Positions 7,180-15,525 of a DNA stretch of 44,673 bases are shown piece after piece. The notes beneath the pieces are model-generated. The model saw only the letters and a list, made by a program, of their open reading frames with translations. It did no database searches and was not told the DNA's origin. Position numbers and translations under genes: made by a program. The stretch's first letter is position 1. Every line of letters starts with the position of its first letter. This DNA is from Flavobacteriaceae bacterium (lineage in GTDB: Bacteria > Bacteroidota > Bacteroidia > Flavobacteriales > Flavobacteriaceae): positions 1 through 44,673 of the forward strand of contig JAFMLQ010000017.1 in NCBI GenBank assembly GCA_017852075.1, written 5' to 3'.

Positions 7180-7968
7180 TTGAAACATCCAAAGATTATG
7201 GGTATTTTGAATCTTACTGAAGATTCATTTTACGATGGAGGAAAAAACAATTCACTGAATAAAGCATTGAAACACACTGAAAAAATGCTCTCTGAAGGGG
7301 CTTTTTTTATTGACATTGGTGTAGCCAGCAGTAAGCCAGGTAGCCCTTTGATTAAAGTTGATGAGGAAAAAAAACGTTTGCTACCCTATCTCAATGCGCT
7401 AATTCGAGAATTTCCAACTACTCATTTTTCGATTGACACCTACCACAGTGAAGTGGCACAAATGAGCTTGGATTTAGGGGTGAGTATGATTAATGATATT
7501 TCTGGGGGGCAATTGGATTCAAAAATGTTTGCTGTGGTAGGCGCTCATAAAGTACCCTACGTGATGATGCATATGAAAGGAACTCCTGAAACCATGCAGC
7601 AAAAAACAGAATATAAAGATGTTGTTCAGGAAATTACTTATTTTTTTAGCGAGCAGATTAAAAAAGCTCGAGCAGCTGGAATTCACGATATAGTTGTAGA
7701 TCCAGGCTTTGGTTTTGGGAAAAGCAGTGCACAAAATTTTACCTTACTACAACATTTAAATCATTTCGAAAGTCTCAAATGTCCTATAATTGTTGGGGTT
7801 TCTAGAAAATCCATGATTTATAAAACCCTTGGATCTACTCCTGAAGAAGCACTAAATGGAACTACTGCACTCCACGCTTGGGCTTTGGAACGTGGAGCTC
7901 GTATTTTGAGGGTCCATGATGTTAAGCCTGCGAAAGAATGTATTGAGTTGTGGGAAACCCTCCAATAG
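7180..7968 (+). CDS. folP: Dihydropteroate synthase
   Basis: This TIM-barrel enzyme condenses p-aminobenzoate with hydroxymethyl-dihydropterin diphosphate in folate synthesis. Visible motifs are MGILNLTEDSFYDGG (pterin/diphosphate loop), DIGVASSKPG (usually DIGxxSTRPG), INDISGG, MMHMKGTPETMQ, DPGFGFGKS and GVSRKSMI. The 262-residue form starts at TTG 7180. The family N-terminus normally has about ten more residues, ending in a QLIDL-like stretch. Here the frame remains open back to 7123 and reads RIREQLIDL just before the TTG, without any ATG, GTG or TTG. The true start may therefore be a rare codon such as ATT at 7153. It is followed by cdaA after 30 bases. The upstream promoter near 7045 fits either start. 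Confidence 0.95.
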   Translation: MKHPKIMGILNLTEDSFYDGGKNNSLNKALKHTEKMLSEGAFFIDIGVASSKPGSPLIKVDEEKKRLLPYLNALIREFPTTHFSIDTYHSEVAQMSLDLGVSMINDISGGQLDSKMFAVVGAHKVPYVMMHMKGTPETMQQKTEYKDVVQEITYFFSEQIKKARAAGIHDIVVDPGFGFGKSSAQNFTLLQHLNHFESLKCPIIVGVSRKSMIYKTLGSTPEEALNGTTALHAWALERGARILRVHDVKPAKECIELWETLQ

Positions 7969-7998
7969 TTTTTATAAATTTACCAAAAGCATCACTCT

Positions 7999-8787
7999 TT
8001 GAACATTACAGATTTTATTGACTTTTCCTTTGTTGATGTAATCGACATCTTGCTAGTAGCCTTCCTACTATTCTATCTTTATAAATTGGTACGTGGAACA
8101 GTCGCCATCAATATTTTTATTGGAATTGTTATCATCTATCTTATTTGGAAACTAACGGATGTGCTGAATATGGACGTCTTGAGTAATTTGTTAGGTAAAT
8201 TTATCAGTGTTGGGTTTTTTGCCCTCATCGTAGTCTTCCAGCAGGAAATAAGAAAATTTCTGCTTTTAATTGGTTCTACCAATTTCACAAACCGTCGTAA
8301 CGTGGTGCGTTACTTCAAATTTCTAAATCAAAGAAGTCAGAGCACAAAACTGAACCTCACGGTTTTAATTGACTCTTGTTTTAATATGTCTAAGAGTAAA
8401 ACGGGTGCTATCATTGTGCTCCAGAGAAGTAATTCCTTGGATTTTACCTTAAATGAAAATAACCTTACTCAAATTAATTTGAATCCTCAAATATTGGAAA
8501 CGATATTTTTTAAAAATAGCCCTTTACATGACGGTGCGATTTTAATAGAAAACAATACCATTGTAGCCACTCGTGTGATATTACCACTCAGTGATCGCGC
8601 TCAAGTCCCGTCACATTACGGTCTTAGACATCGAGCCGCACTAGGAATTTCAGAAAAAACAGATGCACTGGTCATCGTGATTTCAGAACAGACAGGAAAA
8701 GTGGTCTATGTCAAAAATGGAACTTTTATAGATATCGATACTCCCGAAGCCCTAAGGGAATTACTGATTCAAGATTTAGGAGAGTGA
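7999..8787 (+). CDS. cdaA: Diadenylate cyclase CdaA (c-di-AMP synthase)
   Basis: This 262-residue membrane-bound enzyme makes cyclic di-AMP from two ATP, a messenger for osmotic, K+ and cell-wall control. Three N-terminal membrane helices span about residues 13-92. The DisA_N catalytic domain follows, with PLHDGAI (Asp178-Gly179-Ala180) and RHRAALG (Arg210-His211-Arg212), the two diagnostic active-site motifs. The start is TTG at 7999. It gives MNITDFIDFSFVDVIDILL, which fits the usual CdaA N-terminus, and there is no ATG nearby. It lies 30 bases after folP in one operon. Its stop is 2 bases from the stop of the convergent ABC exporter gene. Confidence 0.95.
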   Translation: MNITDFIDFSFVDVIDILLVAFLLFYLYKLVRGTVAINIFIGIVIIYLIWKLTDVLNMDVLSNLLGKFISVGFFALIVVFQQEIRKFLLLIGSTNFTNRRNVVRYFKFLNQRSQSTKLNLTVLIDSCFNMSKSKTGAIIVLQRSNSLDFTLNENNLTQINLNPQILETIFFKNSPLHDGAILIENNTIVATRVILPLSDRAQVPSHYGLRHRAALGISEKTDALVIVISEQTGKVVYVKNGTFIDIDTPEALRELLIQDLGE

Positions 8788-8789
8788 TA

Positions 8790-10556
8790 TCAGATGGGCA
8801 GGGTTTCAGCAAACTGAACTTCGTAAAGCTTTGCGTAATGTCCTTCTTCTATCTTTAGCAATTCTTCATGAGTACCCATCTCCACGATACGCCCTTGATC
8901 CATCACTACGATTCGATCTGCATTTTTTACCGTAGCCAAACGATGTGCAATCACTATAGAGGTTTTACCTTTCGTTAATTTATCGATAGCCCGTTGCATA
9001 ATTTCTTCTGTATAACTATCTACAGAAGAGGTCGCCTCGTCTAAAATCAAAATTGTAGGATCTGACAGATAAGCTCTTAAAAAGGCGATCAATTGTCTTT
9101 GTCCTGAGGAAAGCATCACCCCCCTTTCTTTGACGTTGTAATCGTATCCTTCAGGTAACGATTCAATAAACTCATGAACTCCTATGGCTTTTGAAGCTTG
9201 GATCACCTGATCTCGAGTAATCTCAGGATTGAATAAGGTAATATTATTGTATAAACTATCGGCAAAGAGAAACACATCTTGCAGTACTACAGAGACATGT
9301 TTTCTGAGTGTTTTTAAATCATACGATCGGATGGAAGTATTATCTATCCTAATGTCTCCTGAGTCTAACTCATAAAATCGTGACAACAAATTGATGATGG
9401 TTGACTTTCCTGCGCCTGTCGCGCCCACTATAGCAATGGTTTCTCCGGATTTAATATCCAATGAAATGTCTTTTAATACAGGCTCTCCAGAAATATAGGA
9501 AAATTCTAAATTTTTAATCTGAATATCCCCTTGTAAAAGGGAGGGTCGAAAGGTTCCTTTGTCGTCAATATTACTTTCGGTTTCCAAAATTCCAAAAATC
9601 CGATCGGCAGCAACCATTCCCATTTGCAAGGAATTGAATTTATCCGCAATTTGCCTTAGAGGCCTGAAAAGCATTTGAGACATTTGAATAAAGAGGAAAA
9701 TTGTTCCTAGAGAGACCTCTCCACCCGAAATCACATTCAATCCTCCATACCAAACGAGTAAACCAATGGTAACTGAAGAAGAAATTTCAGCAACTGGAAA
9801 GAAAATAGAATTGAACCAAACGGTTTTCAGCCATGCTTTCTTATGCTTTTCATTGATCGCTAAAAAGTTTTCATACTCAATCTTTTCCCTGTGAAATAGT
9901 TGCACTATTTTGATTCCACTAATTCGTTCTTGAACAAAAGAATTGAGGTTGGCGACCTGTAATCGCACCTCCTCGAAGGCTTTTTTCATGGACTTTTGAA
10001 AAAGTCGAGTGGCATAGAGGATTATTGGCAAAACGGAAAAAACGATAAGTGAAAGGCGCCAGTCCACATATAACATAACGGCGATGACTAAAATCATCTT
10101 TAACAGATCTGCAATGATCATAAACAACCCTTGAGAAAAAATACTTGCAATGGTTTCAATATCACTTACAGCTCTTGTTACCAAACGACCTACAGCGGTT
10201 TTGTCAAAATACGCCATCTTAAAGTGAATGATCTTATCAAATAATTTAATTCTCAGATCTTTAATTACCTTTTGTCCTAACCAATTGGCATAGAATACGA
10301 ATAGAAACTGGAAAACCACTTCTAGGACTAGGGTTACAAACATTAAGCTCACAAAAAGCACCATCCCCTGATAATCTTTTGGGGTAATATATTTATCTAC
10401 AGTGACTTTCAGCAAATAAGGTGTTAATGTAGAAAACAGGGAAAGTAAAATGGCAGCGATCATTACAAAATAATAAGTCGCTTTGAAGGGTTTAATAAAA
10501 CCCATTAATTTTCCAAATAGGTCTAGATCAAAGATTTTACCACTCACTTTTGCCAT
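8790..10556 (-). CDS. ABC exporter, fused membrane and ATPase domains (MsbA/multidrug type)
   Basis: This 588-residue half-transporter is expected to dimerise in the inner membrane and export lipids, lipid-linked glycans or drugs. Six membrane helices lie within residues 20-310 (ABC_membrane domain). The nucleotide-binding domain starts near 345, with Walker A GATGAGKST (378-386), Q-loop near 426, signature LSSGQRQ (482-488; Ser replaces the first Gly of LSGGQ), Walker B ILILDE (502-507) and H-loop His538. The substrate cannot be inferred. It starts 2 bases after truA and is probably co-transcribed with it. Confidence 0.93.
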   Translation of the reverse strand: MAKVSGKIFDLDLFGKLMGFIKPFKATYYFVMIAAILLSLFSTLTPYLLKVTVDKYITPKDYQGMVLFVSLMFVTLVLEVVFQFLFVFYANWLGQKVIKDLRIKLFDKIIHFKMAYFDKTAVGRLVTRAVSDIETIASIFSQGLFMIIADLLKMILVIAVMLYVDWRLSLIVFSVLPIILYATRLFQKSMKKAFEEVRLQVANLNSFVQERISGIKIVQLFHREKIEYENFLAINEKHKKAWLKTVWFNSIFFPVAEISSSVTIGLLVWYGGLNVISGGEVSLGTIFLFIQMSQMLFRPLRQIADKFNSLQMGMVAADRIFGILETESNIDDKGTFRPSLLQGDIQIKNLEFSYISGEPVLKDISLDIKSGETIAIVGATGAGKSTIINLLSRFYELDSGDIRIDNTSIRSYDLKTLRKHVSVVLQDVFLFADSLYNNITLFNPEITRDQVIQASKAIGVHEFIESLPEGYDYNVKERGVMLSSGQRQLIAFLRAYLSDPTILILDEATSSVDSYTEEIMQRAIDKLTKGKTSIVIAHRLATVKNADRIVVMDQGRIVEMGTHEELLKIEEGHYAKLYEVQFAETLPI

Positions 10557-10558
10557 AC

Positions 10559-11305
10559 CTACAAAAAAACTGATTTTGGGTATTCAACTTTGGTAAGGAA
10601 TAAACCTTGCGCAGGCACAGAGTATCCTGCTTCAGATCGGTTTTTATTCATTATAATATTATGCAAATCGTTCACACTTTTCTTTTTCAGTCCGATCTCA
10701 ACTAGGGTACCCACAATGGCGCGCACCATATTTCTCAAGAATCGATTAGCTGTGATGGTAAAGGTATAACCCTTTTCTGAATTGGTCCACTCCGCATGAC
10801 TAATCTTACATAAAAAGGTTTTTACATCTGTGTGGGACTTTGAAAAACATTCAAAATCTTCATAATCCAACAAGAGCTTTGCCCCTTCTTTCATCGCCTG
10901 AAGATCTAAAGGTGTCTTGATAAAATAATGGAATTCATTTCCAAAAGGTGTTTTTTCTTTGACGATATGGTATTTGTATGTTCTGTAAAGAGCATCAAAA
11001 CGCGCGTGAGCCTCAGGCTGAACTTGTTTAAGGGAATGTATCGCAATATCTTGAGGTAAAAACTGATTGAGTTGATAAACTAAATTTTGAAGTGCCCTAC
11101 TTTCCATCTCTGCATCAAAATGGGCAAACATTTGACGGGCATGAACCCCTGTGTCTGTTCGACCAGCTGCTACCAAAGAAATAGGTGTTTTTATTAAAGT
11201 TTCCAAGGCTGTTTCCATGACTTCTTGTACGGAGATTGCATTAGTTTGACGCTGCCAACCGTGGTATTGGGTACCTGCATAAGAAAATTCAAGAAAAAAA
11301 CGCAC
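10559..11305 (-). CDS. truA: tRNA pseudouridine(38-40) synthase TruA
   Basis: This 248-residue enzyme converts uridines 38-40 of the tRNA anticodon arm to pseudouridine. The N-terminus MRFFLEFSYAGTQYHGWQRQ is typical of TruA. The catalytic aspartate is Asp51 in AAGRTDTGVHARQM. A second conserved segment, RTYKYHI, lies near residue 108, and NRFLRNMVRAIVG lies near 187. Length is standard. It lies 63 bases downstream of a small membrane-protein gene and 2 bases upstream of the ABC exporter gene. Confidence 0.96.
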   Translation of the reverse strand: MRFFLEFSYAGTQYHGWQRQTNAISVQEVMETALETLIKTPISLVAAGRTDTGVHARQMFAHFDAEMESRALQNLVYQLNQFLPQDIAIHSLKQVQPEAHARFDALYRTYKYHIVKEKTPFGNEFHYFIKTPLDLQAMKEGAKLLLDYEDFECFSKSHTDVKTFLCKISHAEWTNSEKGYTFTITANRFLRNMVRAIVGTLVEIGLKKKSVNDLHNIIMNKNRSEAGYSVPAQGLFLTKVEYPKSVFL

Positions 11306-11368
11306 ATTTTGTCTTTAGTAAGCAAAGATAGTCTGAAATATTTTTTGTTACAATTTCTCAAATGCCTT

Positions 11369-11803
11369 TCAAGAACTATGGGTGCTATTTTCATTCATTC
11401 TTGCTTTCAACTGCTGAAGCACCTCTTCAATTTCTTCCATATTTGAAGATCTAAAAACGTCTATTGACAGACCTTGTTTTTTAACTTGAATTAGTTTGTT
11501 TTTTCTTTCCTCATAACTTAAAAGTACCATCAATAAAAGTAAAAATGAGGAAATAACGTTATAGATATTATTGGATTCAAAAAAATATAAATAGAATGAA
11601 ACTCCTATAAAAAAGAAATTGAATACAAGCCAAATCCACCAACCCCACCCCTTTTTTTTCAAATACACGCTATCCAACGCTTTGTAAAAAAGTTTTCTAG
11701 GCGTGTGGTCTTTTTCAAGTTGAAAAACCAAAAAATGTAAATAAAATACAATTTTACTATGTCCTCGAGAAGAACTTATGATGGTTTTCAGAGGAGTAAT
11801 CAT
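11369..11803 (-). CDS. Small membrane protein of unknown function
   Basis: This 144-residue protein belongs to no family I can name. Two hydrophobic segments, at about residues 57-75 (WIWLVFNFFFIGVSFYLYFF region) and 80-95, suggest two membrane helices. They are followed by a charged cytosolic tail, with a helical, possibly coiled-coil stretch EEIEEVLQQLKARMNEN at the C-terminus. The N-terminal segment is basic and hydrophobic. The start at 11803 is the only in-frame ATG before the first helix, but the N-terminus overlaps the promoter region of the divergent yfcE-like gene, so a shorter form is possible. It precedes truA by 63 bases. Confidence 0.6.
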   Translation of the reverse strand: MITPLKTIISSSRGHSKIVFYLHFLVFQLEKDHTPRKLFYKALDSVYLKKKGWGWWIWLVFNFFFIGVSFYLYFFESNNIYNVISSFLLLLMVLLSYEERKNKLIQVKKQGLSIDVFRSSNMEEIEEVLQQLKARMNENSTHSS

Positions 11804-11805
11804 AG

Positions 11806-11835
11806 TTGAATTTTTTTTAGGAATACATACATTTG
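11806..11835 (+). promoter_or_regulatory. Promoter for the YfcE-type phosphoesterase
   Basis: A -33 TTG (11806-11808) and a -7 TACATTTG (11828-11835) are separated by 19 bases, a near-ideal Bacteroidota promoter. Transcription from about 11841 would exclude the upstream in-frame ATG at 11778 and fits a TTG start at 11856. Confidence 0.6.
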
Positions 11836-11855
11836 GGATATTAAATATACATTTT

Positions 11856-12383
11856 TTGAGAAAAATCCTATTACTTTCAGATACCCACAGTCATTTTGAT
11901 GATAAAATAGCTTTCTACGCAGCACAAGCGGACGAAATATGGCATGCGGGTGATGTGGGTACAACAAAAGTTTTGGATGCACTGAGCTCTTTAAAACCAT
12001 TGCGTGCCGTATATGGGAATATCGATGGACATCAGGTAAGACTTCGGACAGAGGAATTTTTAAGCTTTACCTGCGAAGGAGTTAGGGTATTGATTACCCA
12101 TATTGCAGGATATCCTGGCAGATACAATCCTACAGCTAAAAAAATGATTGAAAAACATCAACCCAAACTATTTATCTGTGGACATTCCCATATTCTTAAA
12201 GTGATGCATGACAAAAATCTAGGGCATCTTCATATGAATCCAGGTGCAGTAGGCATCTCTGGCTTTCACAAGTTTAGAACCCTACTCCGCTTTGAAATAG
12301 AAGAAGGCGAAATAAAAAATTTAGAAGCTATCGAACTTGGGCAACGAGGAACCCTAGCGAATACGGTCCACCGAACGGACTAG
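11856..12383 (+). CDS. YfcE/MJ0936-type metallophosphoesterase
   Basis: This 175-residue calcineurin-like phosphoesterase binds two metal ions and hydrolyses phosphodiesters. The metal ligands are visible in LSDTHSHFD (residues 6-14), WHAGDVG, VYGNIDGH, ITHIAG and ICGHSHI, in the correct order for YfcE. I chose TTG 11856, which gives LRKILLLSDTHS directly at the N-terminus as in relatives. The open frame reaches ATG 11778, but a strong promoter lies at 11806-11835, downstream of that codon. The 3' end overlaps the 3' end of the convergent DUF4293 gene by 30 bases. The natural substrate is unknown. Confidence 0.88.
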   Translation: MRKILLLSDTHSHFDDKIAFYAAQADEIWHAGDVGTTKVLDALSSLKPLRAVYGNIDGHQVRLRTEEFLSFTCEGVRVLITHIAGYPGRYNPTAKKMIEKHQPKLFICGHSHILKVMHDKNLGHLHMNPGAVGISGFHKFRTLLRFEIEEGEIKNLEAIELGQRGTLANTVHRTD

Positions 12384-12731
12384 AGCTTCATCTTTTAAAA
12401 TGGCTCGTCGTGCTAAAAAAAGGAGACAAATACTCACCAAAGAAATTACTACAGCAAAATAGCTTAACTCAAAACGAGTCTCTTCCATGAGGTAATAGAC
12501 ATAATAGGCTACAATAATCAGTTGGATTGCGATTAATAATACACTCAAAATTACTTGAATAGTGCGTTTCTTAAAAAGTACTATCGTAAGCAATGTAAGT
12601 ATAGGGCTCAACAAAAAAACTTTGTAATCAAACATCGATGAAGCCTGTTCCCACTGATGGGAATAATACAATAAAACCGTTGTCATAAGAAATACAATAA
12701 GTAAATACAGGGTCTGAATACGTTGAATCAT
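12354..12731 (-). CDS. DUF4293 family membrane protein
   Basis: This 125-residue inner-membrane protein has four predicted helices (about residues 8-25, 38-55, 58-78 and 90-108) and starts [16 protein letters not shown], the typical opening of DUF4293 proteins, which are largely restricted to Bacteroidota. Function is unknown. It stands alone on the minus strand between the yfcE-like gene and rho. Its 3' end overlaps the 3' end of the yfcE-like gene by 30 bases. A TAATTTTG -7-like element lies at 12746-12753 on the minus strand. Confidence 0.83.
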   Translation of the reverse strand: MIQRIQTLYLLIVFLMTTVLLYYSHQWEQASSMFDYKVFLLSPILTLLTIVLFKKRTIQVILSVLLIAIQLIIVAYYVYYLMEETRFELSYFAVVISLVSICLLFLARRAILKDEALVRSVDRIR

Positions 12732-12869
12732 GCTTGCTTTTTCTACAAAATTAAGTTTTTTTTAAAAGCTTGTATTTTAAATAAAATTTGTAATATTGCC
12801 ACTCTACAATACTTCAATACTTTACATAAACAAACCAAAAAATGTAAAGTACAAAATCATAAAAACTTC

Positions 12870-14414
12870 ATGTACGAAATAGCTACTCTTAAAACAAAGA
12901 AACTTCCCGAATTACAAGAAATTGCCAAAAAAATTGGCGTCAAACGAATTGCAGGACTTAAAAAGTTGGATTTGATATATCAAATCGTAGACTTTATCGC
13001 TTCTAAACCTGATGAAGACGTCCCAGAAACAAAGAAAACAGACAACATAGTAAAAGAGAATCCTAAATCTGCCCCAGAAAAAAAGTTTACTCTTAAAGTA
13101 CTTCCTGTTCAAAAAACTAAACCCAAAGTTAAAAACGAAAACCAAGGGGAACCAAAACATAAAAAAGAACAACAAGGGAATAACAACCCGCATAAAAAAA
13201 ATGTAAACCCCAACCAAAAAAACAAACACAATAACGGAAAAAATGGTGATCAGCATAACCGAGACAATAAAAGCCGCTACCGCCAACCTGATTTTGAGTT
13301 TGACGGGATTGTACAAACAGAAGGCGTTTTAGAAATGATGTCTGAGGGGTATGGGTTTTTGCGTTCTTCGGACTACAACTACCTTTCTTCCCCAGACGAT
13401 GTTTATGTGTCTCAATCTCAAATTCGTTTATTTGGACTCAAAACCGGGGATACTGTCTTAGGATCGGTTCGTCCTCCTAAAGAAGGAGAAAAATATTTTC
13501 CACTTATTAAAGTAGATAAAATCAATGGACTAGATCCCAAAGTAGTTCGTGATCGGGTCTCTTTTGAACACCTCACTCCCCTTTTTCCTCAAGAAAAGTT
13601 TAACCTTGCTGAAAAGCAAAGCACCATTTCTTCAAGAATTATGGACTTGTTCTGTCCAATTGGAAAAGGACAACGAGGGATGATCGTTTCCCAGCCCAAA
13701 ACTGGGAAAACTATGTTACTTAAAGACATTGCCAATGCCATTGCAGCTAATCATCCTGAAGTGTATCAGTTGATTCTACTCATCGATGAACGACCCGAAG
13801 AGGTGACCGACATGCAGCGGAATGTAGATGGAGAGGTCGTGGCTTCCACTTTTGATGAACCAGCAGAGCGACATGTAAAAGTGGCGAACATTGTTCTAGA
13901 GAAAGCCAAACGATTGGTAGAATGCGGACACGATGTTGTGATTTTATTAGACTCCATTACCCGTTTAGCTCGAGCGTACAATACTGTACAACCCGCATCC
14001 GGTAAGATTTTAAGTGGTGGGGTTGATGCCAATGCATTACACAAACCCAAACGTTTCTTTGGTGCTGCTAGGAATATTGAAAACGGCGGCTCCTTATCCA
14101 TCATCGCAACAGCTCTTACTGAAACGGGATCTAAAATGGACGAAGTGATATTTGAAGAATTTAAAGGAACAGGAAATATGGAACTCCAACTGGATCGCCG
14201 TATAGCCAACCGTAGAATCTTCCCTGCTATCGATTTGGTCTCTTCCAGTACTCGTAGAGATGATCTCTTATTAGATGAAAATACAATTAAACGTATGTGG
14301 ATCATGAGAAAATATCTAGCCGACATGAATCCTGTGGAGGCAATGGAGTTTATCAATGACCGCTTTACCAGAACTCAAAATAACGAAGAGTTCCTAATCT
14401 CAATGAATTCTTAA
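12870..14414 (+). CDS. rho: Transcription termination factor Rho
   Basis: This 514-residue hexameric RNA helicase terminates transcription. I chose ATG 12870 because [21 protein letters not shown] is the Rho_N domain start; a longer frame to 12723 adds only unrelated sequence. Residues about 50-140 are a low-complexity Lys/Asn/Gln-rich insert typical of Bacteroidota Rho. The cold-shock-like RNA-binding domain follows ([15 protein letters not shown], 152-166). The ATPase has Walker A SQPKTGKT (274-281), Walker [17 protein letters not shown] and an R-loop [10 protein letters not shown] 48-codon region upstream of the start is open but has no coding character. A bidirectional terminator follows. 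Confidence 0.96.
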   Translation: MYEIATLKTKKLPELQEIAKKIGVKRIAGLKKLDLIYQIVDFIASKPDEDVPETKKTDNIVKENPKSAPEKKFTLKVLPVQKTKPKVKNENQGEPKHKKEQQGNNNPHKKNVNPNQKNKHNNGKNGDQHNRDNKSRYRQPDFEFDGIVQTEGVLEMMSEGYGFLRSSDYNYLSSPDDVYVSQSQIRLFGLKTGDTVLGSVRPPKEGEKYFPLIKVDKINGLDPKVVRDRVSFEHLTPLFPQEKFNLAEKQSTISSRIMDLFCPIGKGQRGMIVSQPKTGKTMLLKDIANAIAANHPEVYQLILLIDERPEEVTDMQRNVDGEVVASTFDEPAERHVKVANIVLEKAKRLVECGHDVVILLDSITRLARAYNTVQPASGKILSGGVDANALHKPKRFFGAARNIENGGSLSIIATALTETGSKMDEVIFEEFKGTGNMELQLDRRIANRRIFPAIDLVSSSTRRDDLLLDENTIKRMWIMRKYLADMNPVEAMEFINDRFTRTQNNEEFLISMNS

Positions 14415-14434
14415 TAGGATTCATTACAATTCAT

Positions 14435-14463
14435 AAAAAAAGGCTCCTTTTGGAGCCTTTTTT
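14435..14463. terminator. Bidirectional intrinsic terminator between rho and rpsT
   Basis: A perfect hairpin has stem GGCTCC/GGAGCC and a TTTT loop, flanked by an A7 run on the left and a T7 run on the right. It works in both directions and separates the convergent rho (plus) and rpsT (minus) genes. Confidence 0.92.
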
Positions 14464-14485
14464 ATTTAATATTAATTCGTACTTC

Positions 14486-14737
14486 TTAGAGCGATGCGAC
14501 GTGTTTTGCCAGTTTCGACTTTAAGTTACCTGCCTTGTTGGCGTGGATAATATTCTTTTTTGAGAGCTTATCAATCAATGAAGCTACTGAAGGAAACAAT
14601 TTGTTCGCTTCTTTCTTATTGGTGGTTTCTCTTAATTTCTTAATAGCATTACGAGCCGTTTTATGCTGAAAACGATTTAATAAACGTTTTTTGTTGTTAG
14701 AACGAATGCGTTTTAATGCGGATTTATGATTTGCCAT
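14486..14737 (-). CDS. rpsT: 30S ribosomal protein S20
   Basis: This 83-residue, Lys/Arg-rich helical protein is a primary binder of 16S rRNA. MANHKSALKRIRSNNKKRLLN is the classic S20 N-terminus, and ARNAIKKLRE and IHANKAGNLKSKLAKHV follow as expected. It starts 17 bases downstream of tRNA-Glu on the same strand, with no promoter between them, so the two share a transcript. It ends at the rho/rpsT terminator. Confidence 0.97.
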   Translation of the reverse strand: MANHKSALKRIRSNNKKRLLNRFQHKTARNAIKKLRETTNKKEANKLFPSVASLIDKLSKKNIIHANKAGNLKSKLAKHVASL

Positions 14738-14754
14738 AATTACAATTTATATCG

Positions 14755-14826
14755 TAGCCCGTAGGGGAGTCGAACCCCTCTTTCCAGGATGAAAACCTGG
14801 CGTCCTAACCGATAGACGAACGGGCC
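14755..14826 (-). tRNA. tRNA-Glu (TTC anticodon)
   Basis: The minus strand folds as a complete tRNA. The acceptor GGCCCGT pairs with ACGGGCT, with a G-T pair at the terminal position. The anticodon stem CCAGG/CCTGG encloses TTTTCAT (anticodon TTC), and the T-arm is GAGGGGTTCGACTCCCCT. CCA is not encoded. It is co-transcribed with rpsT. Confidence 0.96.
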
Positions 14827-14840
14827 ATATTTTTCGTGCG

Positions 14841-14871
14841 CAAATGTACACGGAATATTATTATTAAACAA
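14841..14871 (-). promoter_or_regulatory. Promoter of the tRNA-Glu - rpsT operon
   Basis: On the minus strand a -33 TTG (14869-14871) is followed after 20 bases by a -7 TACATTTG (14841-14848). It lies about 15 bases upstream of the tRNA-Glu 5' end. Confidence 0.6.
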
Positions 14872-14953
14872 GCACTACACAAAACAAAAATCTTTGTTTT
14901 TGATGTATGATTAATTTTGGATTCTGTTAACACCTCATATTTGATAAATTAAA

Positions 14954-14961
14954 TACATTTG
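14954..14961 (+). promoter_or_regulatory. Candidate -7 element for the YHS-domain gene
   Basis: TACATTTG lies 27 bases before the ATG at 14989, a plausible -7 box. No TTG sits at the usual -33 distance, so support is moderate. It would drive the cluster 14989-18135. Confidence 0.4.
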
Positions 14962-14988
14962 TAATGCCCATTATATAAATCAATACCC

Positions 14989-15456
14989 ATGAAAAATACT
15001 CCCCTTAATACCACTACTCTACTATTTCTCTTTGCTCTTAATTTTGGAACACTTCTATCTCTCCAAGCCCAAGAAAACTTAACTTCTGAAAAACTTGCTG
15101 TATCGGGCTATGACGTGGTTTCATATCATCAAAATGAAGTTGCCCAAGGCAGCTCCCAATATAAAGTGAATCATAATGAAGCGGTTTATTTCTTTAAAAA
15201 CGAAGCCAATCAAAAGGAATTCAAGTCGCATCCTGAAAAGTACCTCCCACAGTATGGAGGGTGGTGTGCCTACGCTATGGGAAAAAATGGAGATACCATA
15301 TCCATTAACCCAGAAGCCTACACTCTTGAGGATGGTAAACTCTACCTTTTTTATAAAAATTCATTTACAGATACCCGAAAAAAATGGCTAAAAAACAATA
15401 CAAATCTAAAACCCAAAGCAGATTCAAATTGGAATAAACTGACAAATAACGATTAA
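14989..15456 (+). CDS. Exported YHS-domain protein
   Basis: This 155-residue protein has a signal peptide (residues 1-27, ending SLQAQ), so it is periplasmic or surface-exposed. The YHS domain spans about 32-90: LAVSGYDVVSYHQNEVAQGS, YFFKNEANQKEFKSHPEKYLPQYGGWCAYAMG. YHS domains often bind metal ions; here a single Cys (GGWCAYAM) and nearby His residues could take part. The C-terminal part carries YTLEDGKLYLFYKN, the usual extension of this group. It is followed by a DoxX-like gene. A role in metal or redox handling is an inference from the domain. Confidence 0.85.
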   Translation: MKNTPLNTTTLLFLFALNFGTLLSLQAQENLTSEKLAVSGYDVVSYHQNEVAQGSSQYKVNHNEAVYFFKNEANQKEFKSHPEKYLPQYGGWCAYAMGKNGDTISINPEAYTLEDGKLYLFYKNSFTDTRKKWLKNNTNLKPKADSNWNKLTNND

Positions 15457-15525
15457 CCCCAATCCCCCCACTCCATTTCCAATAAATTTTCAATTTTATT
15501 AAGAATTATAGTATCTATCATTCTT

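Noticed and set aside
7060-7188. Longer DUF1599 frame starting at 7188 on the minus strand.
   Set aside because: It would overlap the folP coding start and its promoter, and the additional residues show no DUF1599 features.
12723-12869. Open frame upstream of the rho start, adding 49 residues.
   Set aside because: No similarity to the Rho_N start, and the Rho_N domain begins exactly at ATG 12870. It overlaps the divergent DUF4293 promoter region.
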